Below, piece after piece: positions 53,193-64,000 of a stretch of DNA of 64,000 nt (position 1 is its first letter; each line of letters begins with the position of its first letter). The DNA comes from Wolbachia endosymbiont (group B) of Parapoynx stratiotata (GTDB lineage: Bacteria > Pseudomonadota > Alphaproteobacteria > Rickettsiales > Anaplasmataceae). A model generated the notes under the pieces. It searched no databases and was not told where the DNA came from. It worked only from the letters and a program-made list of their open reading frames with translations. The stretch lies in NCBI RefSeq assembly GCF_947250635.1, contig NZ_OX366335.1, positions 434,001 to 498,000 on the forward strand. Reading direction: 5' to 3'. A program made the position numbers and the translations under genes.

Positions 53193-54059
53193 TTAAAAAT
53201 ACACTAAATCTTGGTTTTCACATGTTTCATCTTGTGCAGCAAAAGACAATAATTTTGCGCTCTCAAGGAAACTGTTTGCACTAGCTTCTAAGAGATCAGA
53301 TTTTACTTTTGTAAGTTCACATTTAATCTGATCTATTTTCCCATTCAAATTTTTATGTGCATCTTCGATTAATTTATTCATTTCATCTTCTAAAAGCTTC
53401 CTTACTTCTTTGTTTTGTGAAGTGACAATATAATCTATTTTGCTTGTGATTTCAGGTTTTATAAGGCTTTCAATTTTTTCTTCAGTATATTTTTTTACTT
53501 CTTCTTCTACCTGAGTTTTTATTTCTGGCTTTAGCAAATCTGCAACTTCTGGTCCTACTTTTTTCACTGCTTTTTCAGCTGCATTTTTTGCTGCTTTTTC
53601 AGCATTTGCTTCTACTGACTTTACTGTCTTATCAATTGAAGTCGATATTTTTTTTTCTATTTGATTAGCTTTTTCGGTAGCTATTTTGTTAGCTTTCTCT
53701 TCAGCTAAAGTTAGCATTTTTCCTTCTATTTTTTTTACTTCATCTTGAGCTGCTTTTCTAGCTTCTAGTTTTAAATCGTTACCCATTTTAGATATTACTT
53801 GTTCTGCTGCTTTTTTTGCTGCTTTATCTATGCCCAACCAGCCTCCTAATGTATCACTCACACCATATGCTAAAGTTTCAGAACTCAATTGACCTTCTGA
53901 ATTTTGTGGCTGGTTCCTGTGTACTTTCCATACTGTATTCTGTGTGTCGTAACTCGATTGACTTTCCGAATTTTTTGGTAGTGAATTGAACAGGTCAAAA
54001 TTTGATCTTAGACTATAATAGCTTGGTTGATCGTTCGAATTATTACTATATTTTGCCAT
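53193..54059 (-). CDS. Hypothetical coiled-coil protein, 288 aa
   Basis: The N-terminal 80 residues are polar and Asn/Ser/Gln-rich, with two similar segments (SYYSLRSNFDLFNSLPKNSE..., SYDTQNTVWKVHRNQPQNSE). Then comes a long Ala/Lys/Glu heptad region (about 95-265) predicted to be coiled coil, and a short acidic tail with one Cys. There is no membrane segment. The overall plan resembles the 184-residue protein at 43.1-43.7 kb. AGGAG 6 bases before the start supports the ATG. The shared upstream region with ligA contains a 17-bp inverted repeat. Function unknown; structural or host-interaction roles are both possible. Confidence 0.75.
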   Translation of the reverse strand: MAKYSNNSNDQPSYYSLRSNFDLFNSLPKNSESQSSYDTQNTVWKVHRNQPQNSEGQLSSETLAYGVSDTLGGWLGIDKAAKKAAEQVISKMGNDLKLEARKAAQDEVKKIEGKMLTLAEEKANKIATEKANQIEKKISTSIDKTVKSVEANAEKAAKNAAEKAVKKVGPEVADLLKPEIKTQVEEEVKKYTEEKIESLIKPEITSKIDYIVTSQNKEVRKLLEDEMNKLIEDAHKNLNGKIDQIKCELTKVKSDLLEASANSFLESAKLLSFAAQDETCENQDLVYF

Positions 54060-54085
54060 ATAATATACTCCTTAATTTAAAAACT

Positions 54086-54132
54086 ATACTAATATTAATA
54101 TACAAGTACAAAAATTATATTAATATTAGTAT
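54086..54132. promoter_or_regulatory. 17-bp perfect inverted repeat between divergent genes
   Basis: ATACTAATATTAATATA (54086-54102) and its exact inverse TATATTAATATTAGTAT (54116-54132), separated by 13 bases, lie between the start of the coiled-coil gene (54059) and ligA (54216). This could be a shared operator or a hairpin in the coiled-coil gene's leader. Its core TTAATATTA is also found in the 6395-6424 palindrome. Confidence 0.5.
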
Positions 54133-54185
54133 TGCTTTTCAGGGCAGTAGTATAAATTTATAGTACCTTTTGAAAAAATTCATGA

Positions 54186-56171
<1,986 letters not shown>

Positions 56172-56217
56172 ACACAACTTAATCTGACGGGAATGAATTA
56201 ACTGATAGAAGAATGGG

Positions 56218-57444
56218 AGTGTTAAATAAACTGTGTCAAATTGCATTTTTAGTTCAACTCAATTTTTAACCTACTAGGAAAAAAGATATCAAGTTGAGAG
56301 ATAGTTAAAGCCCAATCATGTATAGGCATAGTCCATTTTTCTCTTACCTTTTTTATAGCACAATATACCTGTTTATACAAGGCATTTGTGCTAGTAAATG
56401 AGCCCTTGGTTTTAGTAAATTTTCTGATCTGTCTATGTAGTCCCTCAATAGGATTTGTGGTATAAATTAATTTTCTTACAGGGCCAGAATATTTTAAATA
56501 ACTAGACAAATTTTCCCAATTATTCTCCCAAAACCAACGGATATTTTTCTCCCCATTTTTCCTCCAGTTCAAGTAAATAATTCTCGGCAATTTCTCTACT
56601 TGATATGTTTTTTTCAAATCATTCATGAAAACTTTTGCTCGATGCATATTTCAGTGAATTTCTTATCTGATGTACTATACATTTCTGCTTTAGGAAATAC
56701 ACTGTTTATTGCTTTAGGAAAGCTTTTTAACACATACAATCAGGATATCTTCTACTCCTTTCTCTTTTAAGTCATTTAACATCCCTAGCCAAAAGTTAGC
56801 TCCCTCACTTTCTGCTATATAAAAGCCTAAAACTTCTTTTCTGCCATTTTGCTAATATGTTATACATACATTTGCTTACACAATGCCCGTCCTCCTTGAC
56901 CTTAAAAAACCATAAACACTATTGGATACACTGATTGCAGCGGACGACTGCGCCATTCGTTGATTACCGGTAACAATTTGTCAGTAATACTTGATATCTC
57001 TGCTGCAGATATTTTATATTTCTTCTACATGCGATGCTATATCCCATGCCACTGGCATATGTACTTAAAACCTTTGCTTCAAGTTCGGTTGTTTGCCTTT
57101 TTCTGACTACTTGTGGCTCGAAACTTCCTTCTCTATCTCCTGGTGTCAATAGTTCAAATACTTGTCCGTAAAGTCTTTGAATTTCTTCGGTTGTTTTCTT
57201 CGCTTTCAGCCGACAAATGGTTTTCTATCTCGCCTTCCCTCTAGCAGTTTTTTGATAAATGGTGTTAATGCTCCATCTCTTCCTGTCAATGGTCTTCCTT
57301 CTCGTATAGATGATAAGATATTTGTTTCTAATTCTTTATAGTCTACCAAACTGGTAGTTCTGTTTGCTTGACTCATTGTCAAACCTCCATTTTTTTATCA
57401 ATTTATTACTTTACTTCTCGGTTTGACACAGTTTATTTAACACT
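56218..57444 (-). mobile_element. IS256-type insertion sequence, degenerate
   Basis: The ends are a perfect 23-bp inverted repeat: AGTGTTAAATAAACTGTGTC plus AAA at 56218-56240, and its inverse at 57422-57444. The 1.23-kb length is close to a complete IS256-family element, but the transposase frame is broken at several points. No target-site duplication is visible (flanks AGAATGGG and TCCAAACT differ). The right end forms the 3' boundary of the neighbouring rpn fragment, whose stop codon lies inside the repeat. Confidence 0.85.
56249..57376 (-). pseudogene. IS256-family (Mutator-type) transposase, multiply frameshifted
   Basis: Reading in the minus direction, pieces follow the IS256 transposase order. 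The N-terminus MSQANRTTSLVDYKELETNI starts at ATG 57376 and runs to 'GRRDRKPFVG'. Then 56964-57149 ('EGSFEPQVVRKRQTTELEAKVLSTYASGMGYSI') is the DNA-binding region. The C-terminal part 56249-56647 ('WENNWENLSSYLKYSGPVRKLIYTTNPIEGLHRQIRKFTKTKGSF') carries the conserved YTTNxIExxHxxxRKxTKTKGxF block with the last catalytic Glu. Stops and shifts at about 57210, 56960 and 56650 mean it cannot make an active enzyme. Confidence 0.85.
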
Positions 57445-57985
57445 TCCAAACTTCCTGCAATTCTTTAATCTCACTTATGGAAAGACCTGTACACTTTACA
57501 ATAGTATCAATATCAACATTATTAGCCAGCATCGCTTTTGCTACTTCAATTTTCCCTTCCTCTCTAGCGTCATCAAGTTTTTGAGCGAGGATGGCTTCTC
57601 CTTTACGTAGATCCATTATTCTCTCTTCATAAGCTACTAAATCTTTTTCATTCCAGCGAAACCTATCTAATTCATCATATGCTAGCTTTATTATTGGTGA
57701 TTTTTCTGCTATTTTTCTTAAATCTTCATCGGTCGTTTCTTCTGCATATTTGAAGAAAAATAGCCAACGATCTACTACATTTTCTATCTGCTCTTCTCTA
57801 CTCTTAGGAAACTTTGGTAACTCAATGAAAATAAATTGAAAATCTTTTAAGTCATGCTCGTTAGTTTTTTCATCTCTTATGGTATGGCTAGATATATAAT
57901 CAGGCTTATCAGGAAATAAATTACAATTGGAAATAGCAATAAAGAAAACCTTCTTTAAATCAATGTACTTACCACCTTTATTATA
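57437..57985 (-). pseudogene. Rpn/PD-(D/E)XK 'transposase' family, 3' part
   Basis: C-terminal two thirds of an Rpn-family recombination-promoting nuclease: 'KYIDLKKVFFIAISNCNLFP', 'YISSHTIRDEKTNEHDLKDFQFIFIELPKF', 'EQIENVVDRWLFFFKYAEETT', and the helical tail 'AREEGKIEVAKAMLANNVDIDTIVKCTGLSISEIKELQ'. The last residues (WKC) and stop come from the IS256 terminal repeat, so the native C-terminus is lost. At about 57980 the sequence joins group II intron RT sequence instead of its own upstream part, which lies at 59321-59566. Confidence 0.85.
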
Positions 57986-59320
57986 CTTCCTTGCGGAGTG
58001 CCAGCAGTTGTGGGATACAGAGTTTTCGATTCTAGGAAACCAGCTTTTAACCATCTATGAAGAATTTTCTTCTCCATAGGAATATGCTTCATAAGCCATT
58101 CATGGTTAATGTTGTCAAAGCACCCTTTGATATCACCTTCTAGTATCCATTGTGGTCGATTGCGTCTTGCCAGTAATAAGTGACAAGCAGCAATAGCATC
58201 CGCGCAGGATCTTTTAGGTCTAAAGCCATAGGAGTGACGGTCGCTGATCGTTTCAGATACTGGCTCCAGGGCAAACAGATATAATGCTTGCATGGCTATC
58301 TTTTATCGTTGGTATTCCAAGAGGTCTTCTTTTGCCATTAGATTTACTGATATAAATCCGTTTTAGCGGAGAAGGTTTATATCCTCTTTGCTTTAACTGC
58401 TTTATTCCTTGAAATTTAGCATTGCAAGTTAACCACAGTTGACAATCTACACCTGCCGTGTTTTTTCCTTGGTTTTCAGTTACTCTTTTAACAGCTAAAG
58501 CTTTGCTGCTAAAGGAGCGTGTGAGAAGACGCTGTAAAGCTTTTACCTTACCCCATCTTCCCTGTTGGACAGCTTTAACAATACGTCTTTGTAGCCTTAT
58601 AACAACTTTTTGGCACTTCCTCCATGGCAATTGTTTCCATGCTTCGGAGTTGTCGGTAGGTGCACTTACAGTTTTATCTGTAATCATCTGCTTTCCTCCC
58701 TTAAGTGGTTAACAAAGTTTCTTGTCACGAGGGACCAAATGGAAGTCTGCTCGTTTTCACGCGAATTAATGTTACAAATTCTATCCATTTCGTTACAAAA
58801 TGGCATTCGCTTTCTCCATTCTCCTTTACCTGCACTTTCATCAGCATTCCTTGCGGTTTGCTTGCCATGTAGGCAAAAATACAGGTTTACCCTGTTCCTT
58901 CTGTCATACAATAGTAGGTTAGGTGACTTCTCTATACCGGTGGAGTTATTATTTGCGTACATCTAGAAATGAAAAATGTAACTTATCCACATTACCTTTT
59001 GGTCAGAGCTTATCAGCATCTTTAGCTCCTTAATCATTACGATACTTATGAAGCTTCACTTACGTTCACCATACCACTAGCCTAGCCCTCCAACCACATG
59101 ATGCTTGTAGTTTATGCTCCTCTCACGATTGAGCATCTTCTTTTTTAAGAGGAGGTTCATTGTCCGCATCGCTTGGCACCAACCGGTTGCCCGATTCGCA
59201 CTGATGCGTAGACTCAGATGGCAAAACATCTGGTTTAATAAGTTTTAGAATCCTTTCAGTTTCTTTCTGAATGAATTCCTCTCCTTTTAAACAATATGAC
59301 CGAAGACTTTCAGGTCGCAC
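57980..59320 (-). mobile_element. 3'-truncated group II intron inserted in an rpn gene
   Basis: The intron 5' end is exact: after the rpn codons ...GTCATCGAAATG comes GTGCGACCTGAAAG at 59320, the classical GUGYG start of bacterial group II introns. About 630 bases of structured, non-coding domain I-IV sequence follow, then the reverse transcriptase ORF from 58687. The intron stops in the middle of the RT gene at about 57980, where it is fused to downstream rpn sequence. Thus RT motif 5 (YADD), the maturase domain and catalytic RNA domains V/VI are missing. It cannot splice or move. Confidence 0.82.
57982..58687 (-). pseudogene. Group II intron reverse transcriptase/maturase, truncated and frameshifted
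   Basis: Begins at ATG 58687 (MITDKTVSAPTDNSEAWKQL) with the RT0-RT2 region ('RYKPSPLKRIYI'-type, 'SNGKRRPLGIPTIKD'). A frameshift near 58290 moves to the frame containing 'YGFRPKRSCADAIAACHLLL', RT3 'ILEGDIKGCFDNINHEWL' (first catalytic Asp) and RT4 'TAGTPQGSII'. The sequence then ends abruptly. YADD and maturase parts are absent. Confidence 0.85.
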
Positions 59321-59566
59321 CATTTCGATGACAAATCTATTAACAATAGAATCTTTGCAAAGGACATCAACAATACTTTGTTTATCAGAGGCAATCTCAG
59401 GGTCCATGATAGTGCTTAAGAATTCAATTTCTTTTATTTCATTACTTCCAGAAAATCCTAAGATATCGTTCAAAAAGTGGATAAGAATATTTTTATTTTT
59501 TTCCGTTCCAAAGATACGACGAAAAGCTATATCATTGCGTGCATCAAGAAATTTAGAAATGGCCAT
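59123..59566 (-). pseudogene. Rpn/PD-(D/E)XK 'transposase' family, 5' part running into intron
   Basis: The first 82 codons (59321-59566) are a normal Rpn N-terminus: 'MAISKFLDARNDIAFRRIFG', 'KNKNILIHFLNDILGFSGSN', 'DKQSIVDVLCKDSIVNRFVIEM', carrying the nuclease-fold Asp/Glu residues. After the Met codon at 59321-59323 the frame continues into group II intron RNA sequence (VRPESLRSYCLKGEEF...) and ends by chance at 59123. Only 59321-59566 is true rpn; the matching 3' part lies at 57437-57985. Confidence 0.85.
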
Positions 59567-59746
59567 AGTACTCAGAGAAAAATTAATAATTATACACTAT
59601 TCTGCACAAATATTCAATATTTTTACGTCTAAAACCGTATTTGTTAAGCTTCAAATATAAAGAGTGACTTTTATGGAGTGGAATGTTAGGTAAGCAATTT
59701 CAAAAGAGTTTCTCTTTGCCACTCCAGTTCATTTAAGCGTAAGCCT

Positions 59747-62209
59747 CTAAACAATAGTATGTTCCTCATTAGTTACAAATTCTTCGACATTGCTATTTTC
59801 AAGTGAATTTGAAGGCCTATCATAATAGGATACGATTGCAGCAGCAATTAGACAACAAACTCCAACTGCTATTCCTACCGCTAACATTCCTGAGTAAACT
59901 GCAATAGCTATCCCTGAAACAATTCCAGCTATTGCTAATGTGAAAGCACATACAGTAGGCAGTTTATTTTTTTCTTTACTTCGTGGAGCATCATTATTTA
60001 AATTACTCGGCTGTTGATTATTATTTTGAATACCATTTGTTTGATCTGTTGCTACAACTGAAGTTTCTGAGTGTAATCTTCCTAAAACTAACGGTGTGTT
60101 ATTTTCCTCTAGAAAAATTGACTCATTAACATCTTTAGATTTTTCATCTGTGTCGCTCTCTCTAATAGTTGCACGACTTTCATTATCATCTTCTGCATCA
60201 AAAAACTCATCATCACTGTTCTCATCAATTTGAGCTTCCGTTTCTCTTGTAATATTCTCTTGCTGATTAGATGGCTCTTGTGCAAAATCTTTCATTTCTT
60301 TTACCCCTGACAGTCCATTGATGATAAGTTTGTATTCATCCTTATTTGGTATAAGTCCATAGTAATTCGGTAAATCATCTTGAATATGTTCATAAAAATA
60401 TTTATTTATCTCTGCTAAAATTTTTTGCCGTTCAAGGGTAATTTCTTCAGGATTATCAATATTTACATTGCATATAGCAAAATCTTCAAGAGCTTCTTTC
60501 AATTCTGGATGAGATTCCGCATGTTGAACTAGATTCTTAGCCAAATCTTCCAGAAATGGTTTAATGTTCTCTTCTGTAATAACATTTTTCTGTGCTTCTA
60601 GTTTTTGTTCTTCTTCTAAATAGCGATCATATTGATCCACGATCTCAGAGCTAATTTCGTTTATACTAATCATAATTTGACTCCATATACCTGGTGTACA
60701 AGCACTTTCATTTTCACCATATGTTGTTGACGCTACATATATTTGTTTTAGAAGAACGAACTCTTTTTGCTCTCTCCAGATCTTTTCTATATCTAAGTCA
60801 CTGATTTCTTTAAACAACTCATCTACTTTTTTACCGTCATCTATAACATTTAATAATCCATGTAGTTCTTCTTTATTAAACTGTTCTTTATCGAGGATTA
60901 CGCTATTTCCAAGTTTTTCTTTTACCTTAGATGATTTGTTCTTTACCAAATCTGGATTTTGTTCCATAAGAGTGACTAGCAACTCCTTTTTTTCTTCCAG
61001 TGGAACGGAAAAATTATCAATAAGTAGTTTTATATAACCTATAGATTCAGGTATAGTAATCTTTGCATCATCTCTCGTATAATCATATTGTAATGGTTCT
61101 GTAGGGTATCCTAGGTCATATTCACCAAATTGATTTTTCCTTAAGTATTTAGTGTTTAATGCATCTTTAGCTTTGTCGATTACAGTTTTTATAAACTCTT
61201 TGTCATTTGGTACAGGATTATCACCTAATGTTTTCTCCATCACACTTCTTTTTTCACTGTCAGTTGAACTGAGAAACTTTAGTCTTATTGGATCATTCTG
61301 ATATTGTTCAAGTAGTTCTATACTTTCTACGTAAGAAGTCGCTGCTTGCTTTAACTGTTCTTCACTGGCTTCCGTGGATTCAACCAATTTTTTAGTAAAA
61401 AACTTTATCCGCTTACTTACTGAACCTCTATGAACAGATTGACGGTCTCGTGCAATGTGCCAGTCATCTCTTCTTTGTTCAGGTATCATACCACGTTTAA
61501 AGAAAAAGTTTTGCATTTCAAGGTCGTCGTTATAGAAATGAGATAGTGTGTGTCCTTGCTCATTTCTTGAATTAATTAGAAAAGGATATTTATCATAGTC
61601 ATCGAGCAAAACCTCTATTCCCCCTTTATAACCATGTTGTGCAAGATCAAAAAACAAACTCCTTATAGTGCTTTCATCTAGCTTGGGAACATTACTCTTA
61701 GATTTTGCTCTTGCTTGAGACCATGATTTTTTCAGACGTTTACAAAAATCCATAGGTTCGTTATTAAATTCTGTACGAGTAATTTTATCTATGAATTCGC
61801 AGTATTTCTCAGATTCGGCTAAAGCTTTTGCTTCTTCGTTACCAATCTTATTGAGACTTAAATCAAGTTGAGCAAGGTTTGTAAGATTACTATCAGCTAA
61901 AGCTTTTGCTCCTTTCACACAAATAATATTGGCACTTAAATCAAGTTTAGTAAGGTTTGTAAGATTACTCTTAGCGAAAGCTTCTACTCCTTCGTTACCA
62001 ATATTATTGCCACTTAAATTAAGTTGAGTAAGGTTTGTAAGATTAACATCAGCTAAAGCTTTTGCTCCTTTGTTACCAATCATACACCAAATGAGAGAAA
62101 GTTCTGTAATATTTTTGTTCTCTTGCAAAAAGCTTATCAAATTATTGATATCTACTTGTTCACTAAAAACATATAATATGTTGCCTTTAACATACTCACT
62201 GAAATCCAT
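59747..62209 (-). CDS. Leucine-rich-repeat protein with C-terminal membrane hairpin, 820 aa
   Basis: The N-terminal section (about residues 25-135) holds four or five ribonuclease-inhibitor-type LRRs of 28 residues ('LTNLTQLNLSGNNIGNEGVE', 'LTNLTKLDLSANIICVKGAK', 'LTNLAQLDLSLNKIGNEEAK'). The next 550 residues are helical and charged, without a recognised domain, then a very acidic linker ('ENSDDEFFDAEDDNE'). Two adjacent hydrophobic segments near residues 750-795 (VCAFTLAIAGIVSGIAIAVY, LAVGIAVGVCCLIAAAIVSY) precede a short polar tail. There is no signal peptide. AGGA 5 bases before ATG supports the start. It is likely a host-interaction protein by architecture; target unknown. Confidence 0.82.
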   Translation of the reverse strand: MDFSEYVKGNILYVFSEQVDINNLISFLQENKNITELSLIWCMIGNKGAKALADVNLTNLTQLNLSGNNIGNEGVEAFAKSNLTNLTKLDLSANIICVKGAKALADSNLTNLAQLDLSLNKIGNEEAKALAESEKYCEFIDKITRTEFNNEPMDFCKRLKKSWSQARAKSKSNVPKLDESTIRSLFFDLAQHGYKGGIEVLLDDYDKYPFLINSRNEQGHTLSHFYNDDLEMQNFFFKRGMIPEQRRDDWHIARDRQSVHRGSVSKRIKFFTKKLVESTEASEEQLKQAATSYVESIELLEQYQNDPIRLKFLSSTDSEKRSVMEKTLGDNPVPNDKEFIKTVIDKAKDALNTKYLRKNQFGEYDLGYPTEPLQYDYTRDDAKITIPESIGYIKLLIDNFSVPLEEKKELLVTLMEQNPDLVKNKSSKVKEKLGNSVILDKEQFNKEELHGLLNVIDDGKKVDELFKEISDLDIEKIWREQKEFVLLKQIYVASTTYGENESACTPGIWSQIMISINEISSEIVDQYDRYLEEEQKLEAQKNVITEENIKPFLEDLAKNLVQHAESHPELKEALEDFAICNVNIDNPEEITLERQKILAEINKYFYEHIQDDLPNYYGLIPNKDEYKLIINGLSGVKEMKDFAQEPSNQQENITRETEAQIDENSDDEFFDAEDDNESRATIRESDTDEKSKDVNESIFLEENNTPLVLGRLHSETSVVATDQTNGIQNNNQQPSNLNNDAPRSKEKNKLPTVCAFTLAIAGIVSGIAIAVYSGMLAVGIAVGVCCLIAAAIVSYYDRPSNSLENSNVEEFVTNEEHTIV

Positions 62210-62853
62210 TTTTATCCTACTAATGTTATTTAATTAACAATTATAATAAATGTTCTTAACAATCGTCAACTTTATGAATATATTAACTGAACTATATTAT
62301 AGTTTGCAGAAAATACTGAATTCTATAGCGTTACAACAAATTTAATCATTTACTCTTTTAAAAGATGCAAGAAAAATGCCTACCTTTGTGAGAACACATT
62401 GCGTAAAAATAGGGTTGTGTAAACAAAAATGCAAAACTGTTGCAACAAAGCTAGGCAAGCCATTTCGTATATAGATATGGATAAAATGGGCTAATATGGC
62501 TAGTTTTAGCGTGTAATAAAATCACCATATAAAAAGTTCGTATGGTACAAATGGTAGACCATCCCATCCCAAGAAAAACACTTCTCACCGCCCCTGGTTT
62601 TGGGTCTTGGAAATGGTTAATTTGCTTGAGATTTTAATAATATATTTTGCTGAATTAATATTGATTTACTTGCGGAAGAATAATTAAGGTAGACTTATAA
62701 AAAACAGAATTAAAAAGTGAACAAAAGACTGTATATTAAGCCTTTTACTGAAGACTACTTTAGGTTAGAAAATTTTTCTAAAATAGTAATTGACAAAGTT
62801 TTAAAGGTAGAGCAATATGCCTAAAATATATTAAATCTTGTTAGGGGGTAAGT
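62210..62853. other. 644-base gap between divergent accessory genes
   Basis: No ORF of note. Around 62571-62620 there is an unusually GC-rich patch (CACCGCCCCTGGTTTTGGGT) with arms CCAAGA (about 62569) and TCTTGG (about 62608) that can pair, possibly a small structured RNA or a relic. A TTGACA at 62791-62796 with a weak -10 (about 62814) lies 60 bases upstream of the next gene. Nothing else is recognised. Confidence 0.4.
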
Positions 62854-64000
62854 ATGGATTACGAAGATGTACAAAAGATATTACTAACGTCTATCAAAGA
62901 AGATGATCCTCATAAAGGGTTTAAAGGGTTAGAGATTAAGAGATATTGTATTGCATATCAGGGACTATTTAGTAGATGGAATAGCATAATACTACCACCT
63001 TTTTTAAAGAAAATTCTAGAAAGCGAAATTTGTTGGAAAGCCGATGATACCTTAGGTTATATTAAACTCGATAGGTATGCACTAGGGAAAAAATTGTTAG
63101 ACTTGAAAACTGAAGATGAACAGAAATCTCTTCTTGATTCCTTTGACCGTTACAGAATTGCCTGCTGGTGTTGTTTTGAAGACGAGATAAGAGCTATTTT
63201 TGAGGAATTTAAATTAACATTAGGTAATAAGCCAGTAGAGAGTTTAGTTAAGGGATGTGATAACGGGGCTTTAATGGTCTACTGGTCACATGCTATGAAT
63301 AACCAGGAACATCAGTTAGAATTAAATAATGAGCATCCATACGTTTACGCTTTTAAATGTGCAATGCTGGAAAAGCATGTTGAAGCTTTGGAATTCTTCT
63401 GGAATAAGTTACAGTCAATTGGTTCTGTATCCCCAAAAAGGAAAGAAGATTTATTAATGGAAGTAGCATATAATAAAGGACGTTTTTCTACTGATGATGT
63501 TGGAATGGTTGATTTTTGTCTACGTAACCTTCATGAAGATAAGTATCATGAGTTATTGAAAAGGGATTTTAAGCAAAATAAGTATCATTATACGTTAAGC
63601 ACGCTAACAGCAGGTTATTTCTTTGAAAGTGCCAAAAAGCTATTTGAACATTTAAAGTCAGAAGATTTATCTCCTGAAGGTTATAGTACATCAATGTTTG
63701 GAGCATTGGACTCACTTGTTTCTGTACCAGATGATAGTTTTATTAAATCTGGTAGTGATATGCTTACCTCTATGTGGAATAGTCCTGGCTTTGAGTCTCA
63801 TAAACAACACTATTTAAATAAGCTAAGCGAACAACTCTCATCAACCAGAGATTTGGTTGCTTCTCTTATTAAGGGAAATAAAGCTGTTAAAATATTATCT
63901 GAAATTGTTAACTCCCTTAGCCAAGAGCAAATGTACTCTATTATGGAAGAAGATAAATCAGAATATGAGCTGTTTATGAGAGTTAGAAACACGCAATTGC
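62854..64000 (+). CDS. Large hypothetical protein, N-terminal 382 codons (runs off the window)
   Basis: An open frame from ATG 62854 to the right edge, with a strong TAGGGGG ribosome site 5 bases before the start. The visible part is soluble and almost entirely helical ('MDYEDVQKILLTSIKEDDPH', 'HVEALEFFWNKLQSIGSVSP', 'ESAKKLFEHLKSEDLSPEGY'). Spacing suggests degenerate helical repeats of the ankyrin/TPR kind, but no clear consensus is present. It is Cys/Trp-rich around residues 95-115. The leader is similar to that of the 14545 gene. Family and function unknown. Confidence 0.7.
   Translation, partial: MDYEDVQKILLTSIKEDDPHKGFKGLEIKRYCIAYQGLFSRWNSIILPPFLKKILESEICWKADDTLGYIKLDRYALGKKLLDLKTEDEQKSLLDSFDRYRIACWCCFEDEIRAIFEEFKLTLGNKPVESLVKGCDNGALMVYWSHAMNNQEHQLELNNEHPYVYAFKCAMLEKHVEALEFFWNKLQSIGSVSPKRKEDLLMEVAYNKGRFSTDDVGMVDFCLRNLHEDKYHELLKRDFKQNKYHYTLSTLTAGYFFESAKKLFEHLKSEDLSPEGYSTSMFGALDSLVSVPDDSFIKSGSDMLTSMWNSPGFESHKQHYLNKLSEQLSSTRDLVASLIKGNKAVKILSEIVNSLSQEQMYSIMEEDKSEYELFMRVRNTQL

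Noticed and set aside
58610..58966. Overlapping ORFs on both strands around 58.6-59.0 kb
   Set aside because: They lie in the non-coding RNA part of the group II intron; no homology or start signals.

Overview
The window is a stretch of a Wolbachia (Alphaproteobacteria, Rickettsiales, Anaplasmataceae) chromosome. The base composition is strongly AT-rich. Housekeeping proteins (GrpE, SucA, LepA, UbiD, CcmC, RecG, SecD) have the Anaplasmataceae flavour. Typical Wolbachia accessory genes lie between them: ankyrin-repeat proteins, an OTU-type cysteine protease, an LRR protein, a P44/Msp2-type surface antigen, an Rpn/PD-(D/E)XK 'transposase', an IS256-type element, a group II intron, and many short palindromic repeats carrying CACTGGGAT / CAGCGTCACGCGCTGG-type cores. 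I cannot assign a strain or supergroup from the sequence alone. No tRNA or rRNA gene and no CRISPR array was seen.

Layout. 1-6.3 kb: end of a polyprenyl synthase, grpE, trpS, a polyproline-containing lineage-specific protein, sucA. 6.4-15.1 kb (accessory): an unknown protein behind a 30-bp perfect palindrome, a gene-transfer-agent-like tail gene (DUF2460), an OTU protease, a DsbA-like oxidoreductase, an ATPase relic next to GC-rich repeats, a DUF3857/transglutaminase protein, ubiD, a PLD-family nuclease and a hypothetical. 15.3-29.2 kb: smpB-lgt, an ankyrin protein, mrpE, purN, the ribF-lspA-M16-M16 block, grxC, lepA and a malonyl-CoA decarboxylase, with hypotheticals. 29.5-38.2 kb: terC, an ankyrin protein inside repeat-rich DNA, guaA, an orphan secretin lipoprotein, a broken Cys-rich gene, ccmC, ppsR and the small rpmJ. 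38.2-45.1 kb: a decayed region, recG, hypotheticals set among pieces of duplicated ligA sequence, mtaB. 45.2-52.7 kb: surface antigen, secD, hemC-murB and gltP-pyrE. 53.2-56.2 kb: coiled-coil protein and ligA, divergent across a 17-bp inverted repeat. 56.2-59.6 kb: nested mobile elements (IS256-type element abutting an rpn gene that itself carries a truncated group II intron). 59.7-64 kb: an 820-aa LRR membrane protein and the start of a large unknown gene.

How the genes work together. The core genes are scattered members of ordinary pathways: TCA cycle, haem and cytochrome c, ubiquinone, purine and pyrimidine, peptidoglycan precursor, lipoprotein maturation, trans-translation, DNA repair. 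This scattering is usual for the reduced, rearranged Wolbachia genome. Clear co-transcription candidates are smpB-lgt, ribF-lspA-M16a-M16b, hemC-murB and gltP-pyrE. The accessory layer is dominated by proteins with a host-directed look: an interaction or enzyme domain (OTU, ankyrin, LRR) followed by a C-terminal pair of hydrophobic helices. I saw no convincing wholly new multi-gene system. The best leads are the shared architecture of these candidate effectors, the palindromes that abut start codons, the mosaic of ligA fragments, and the doubly interrupted rpn locus.
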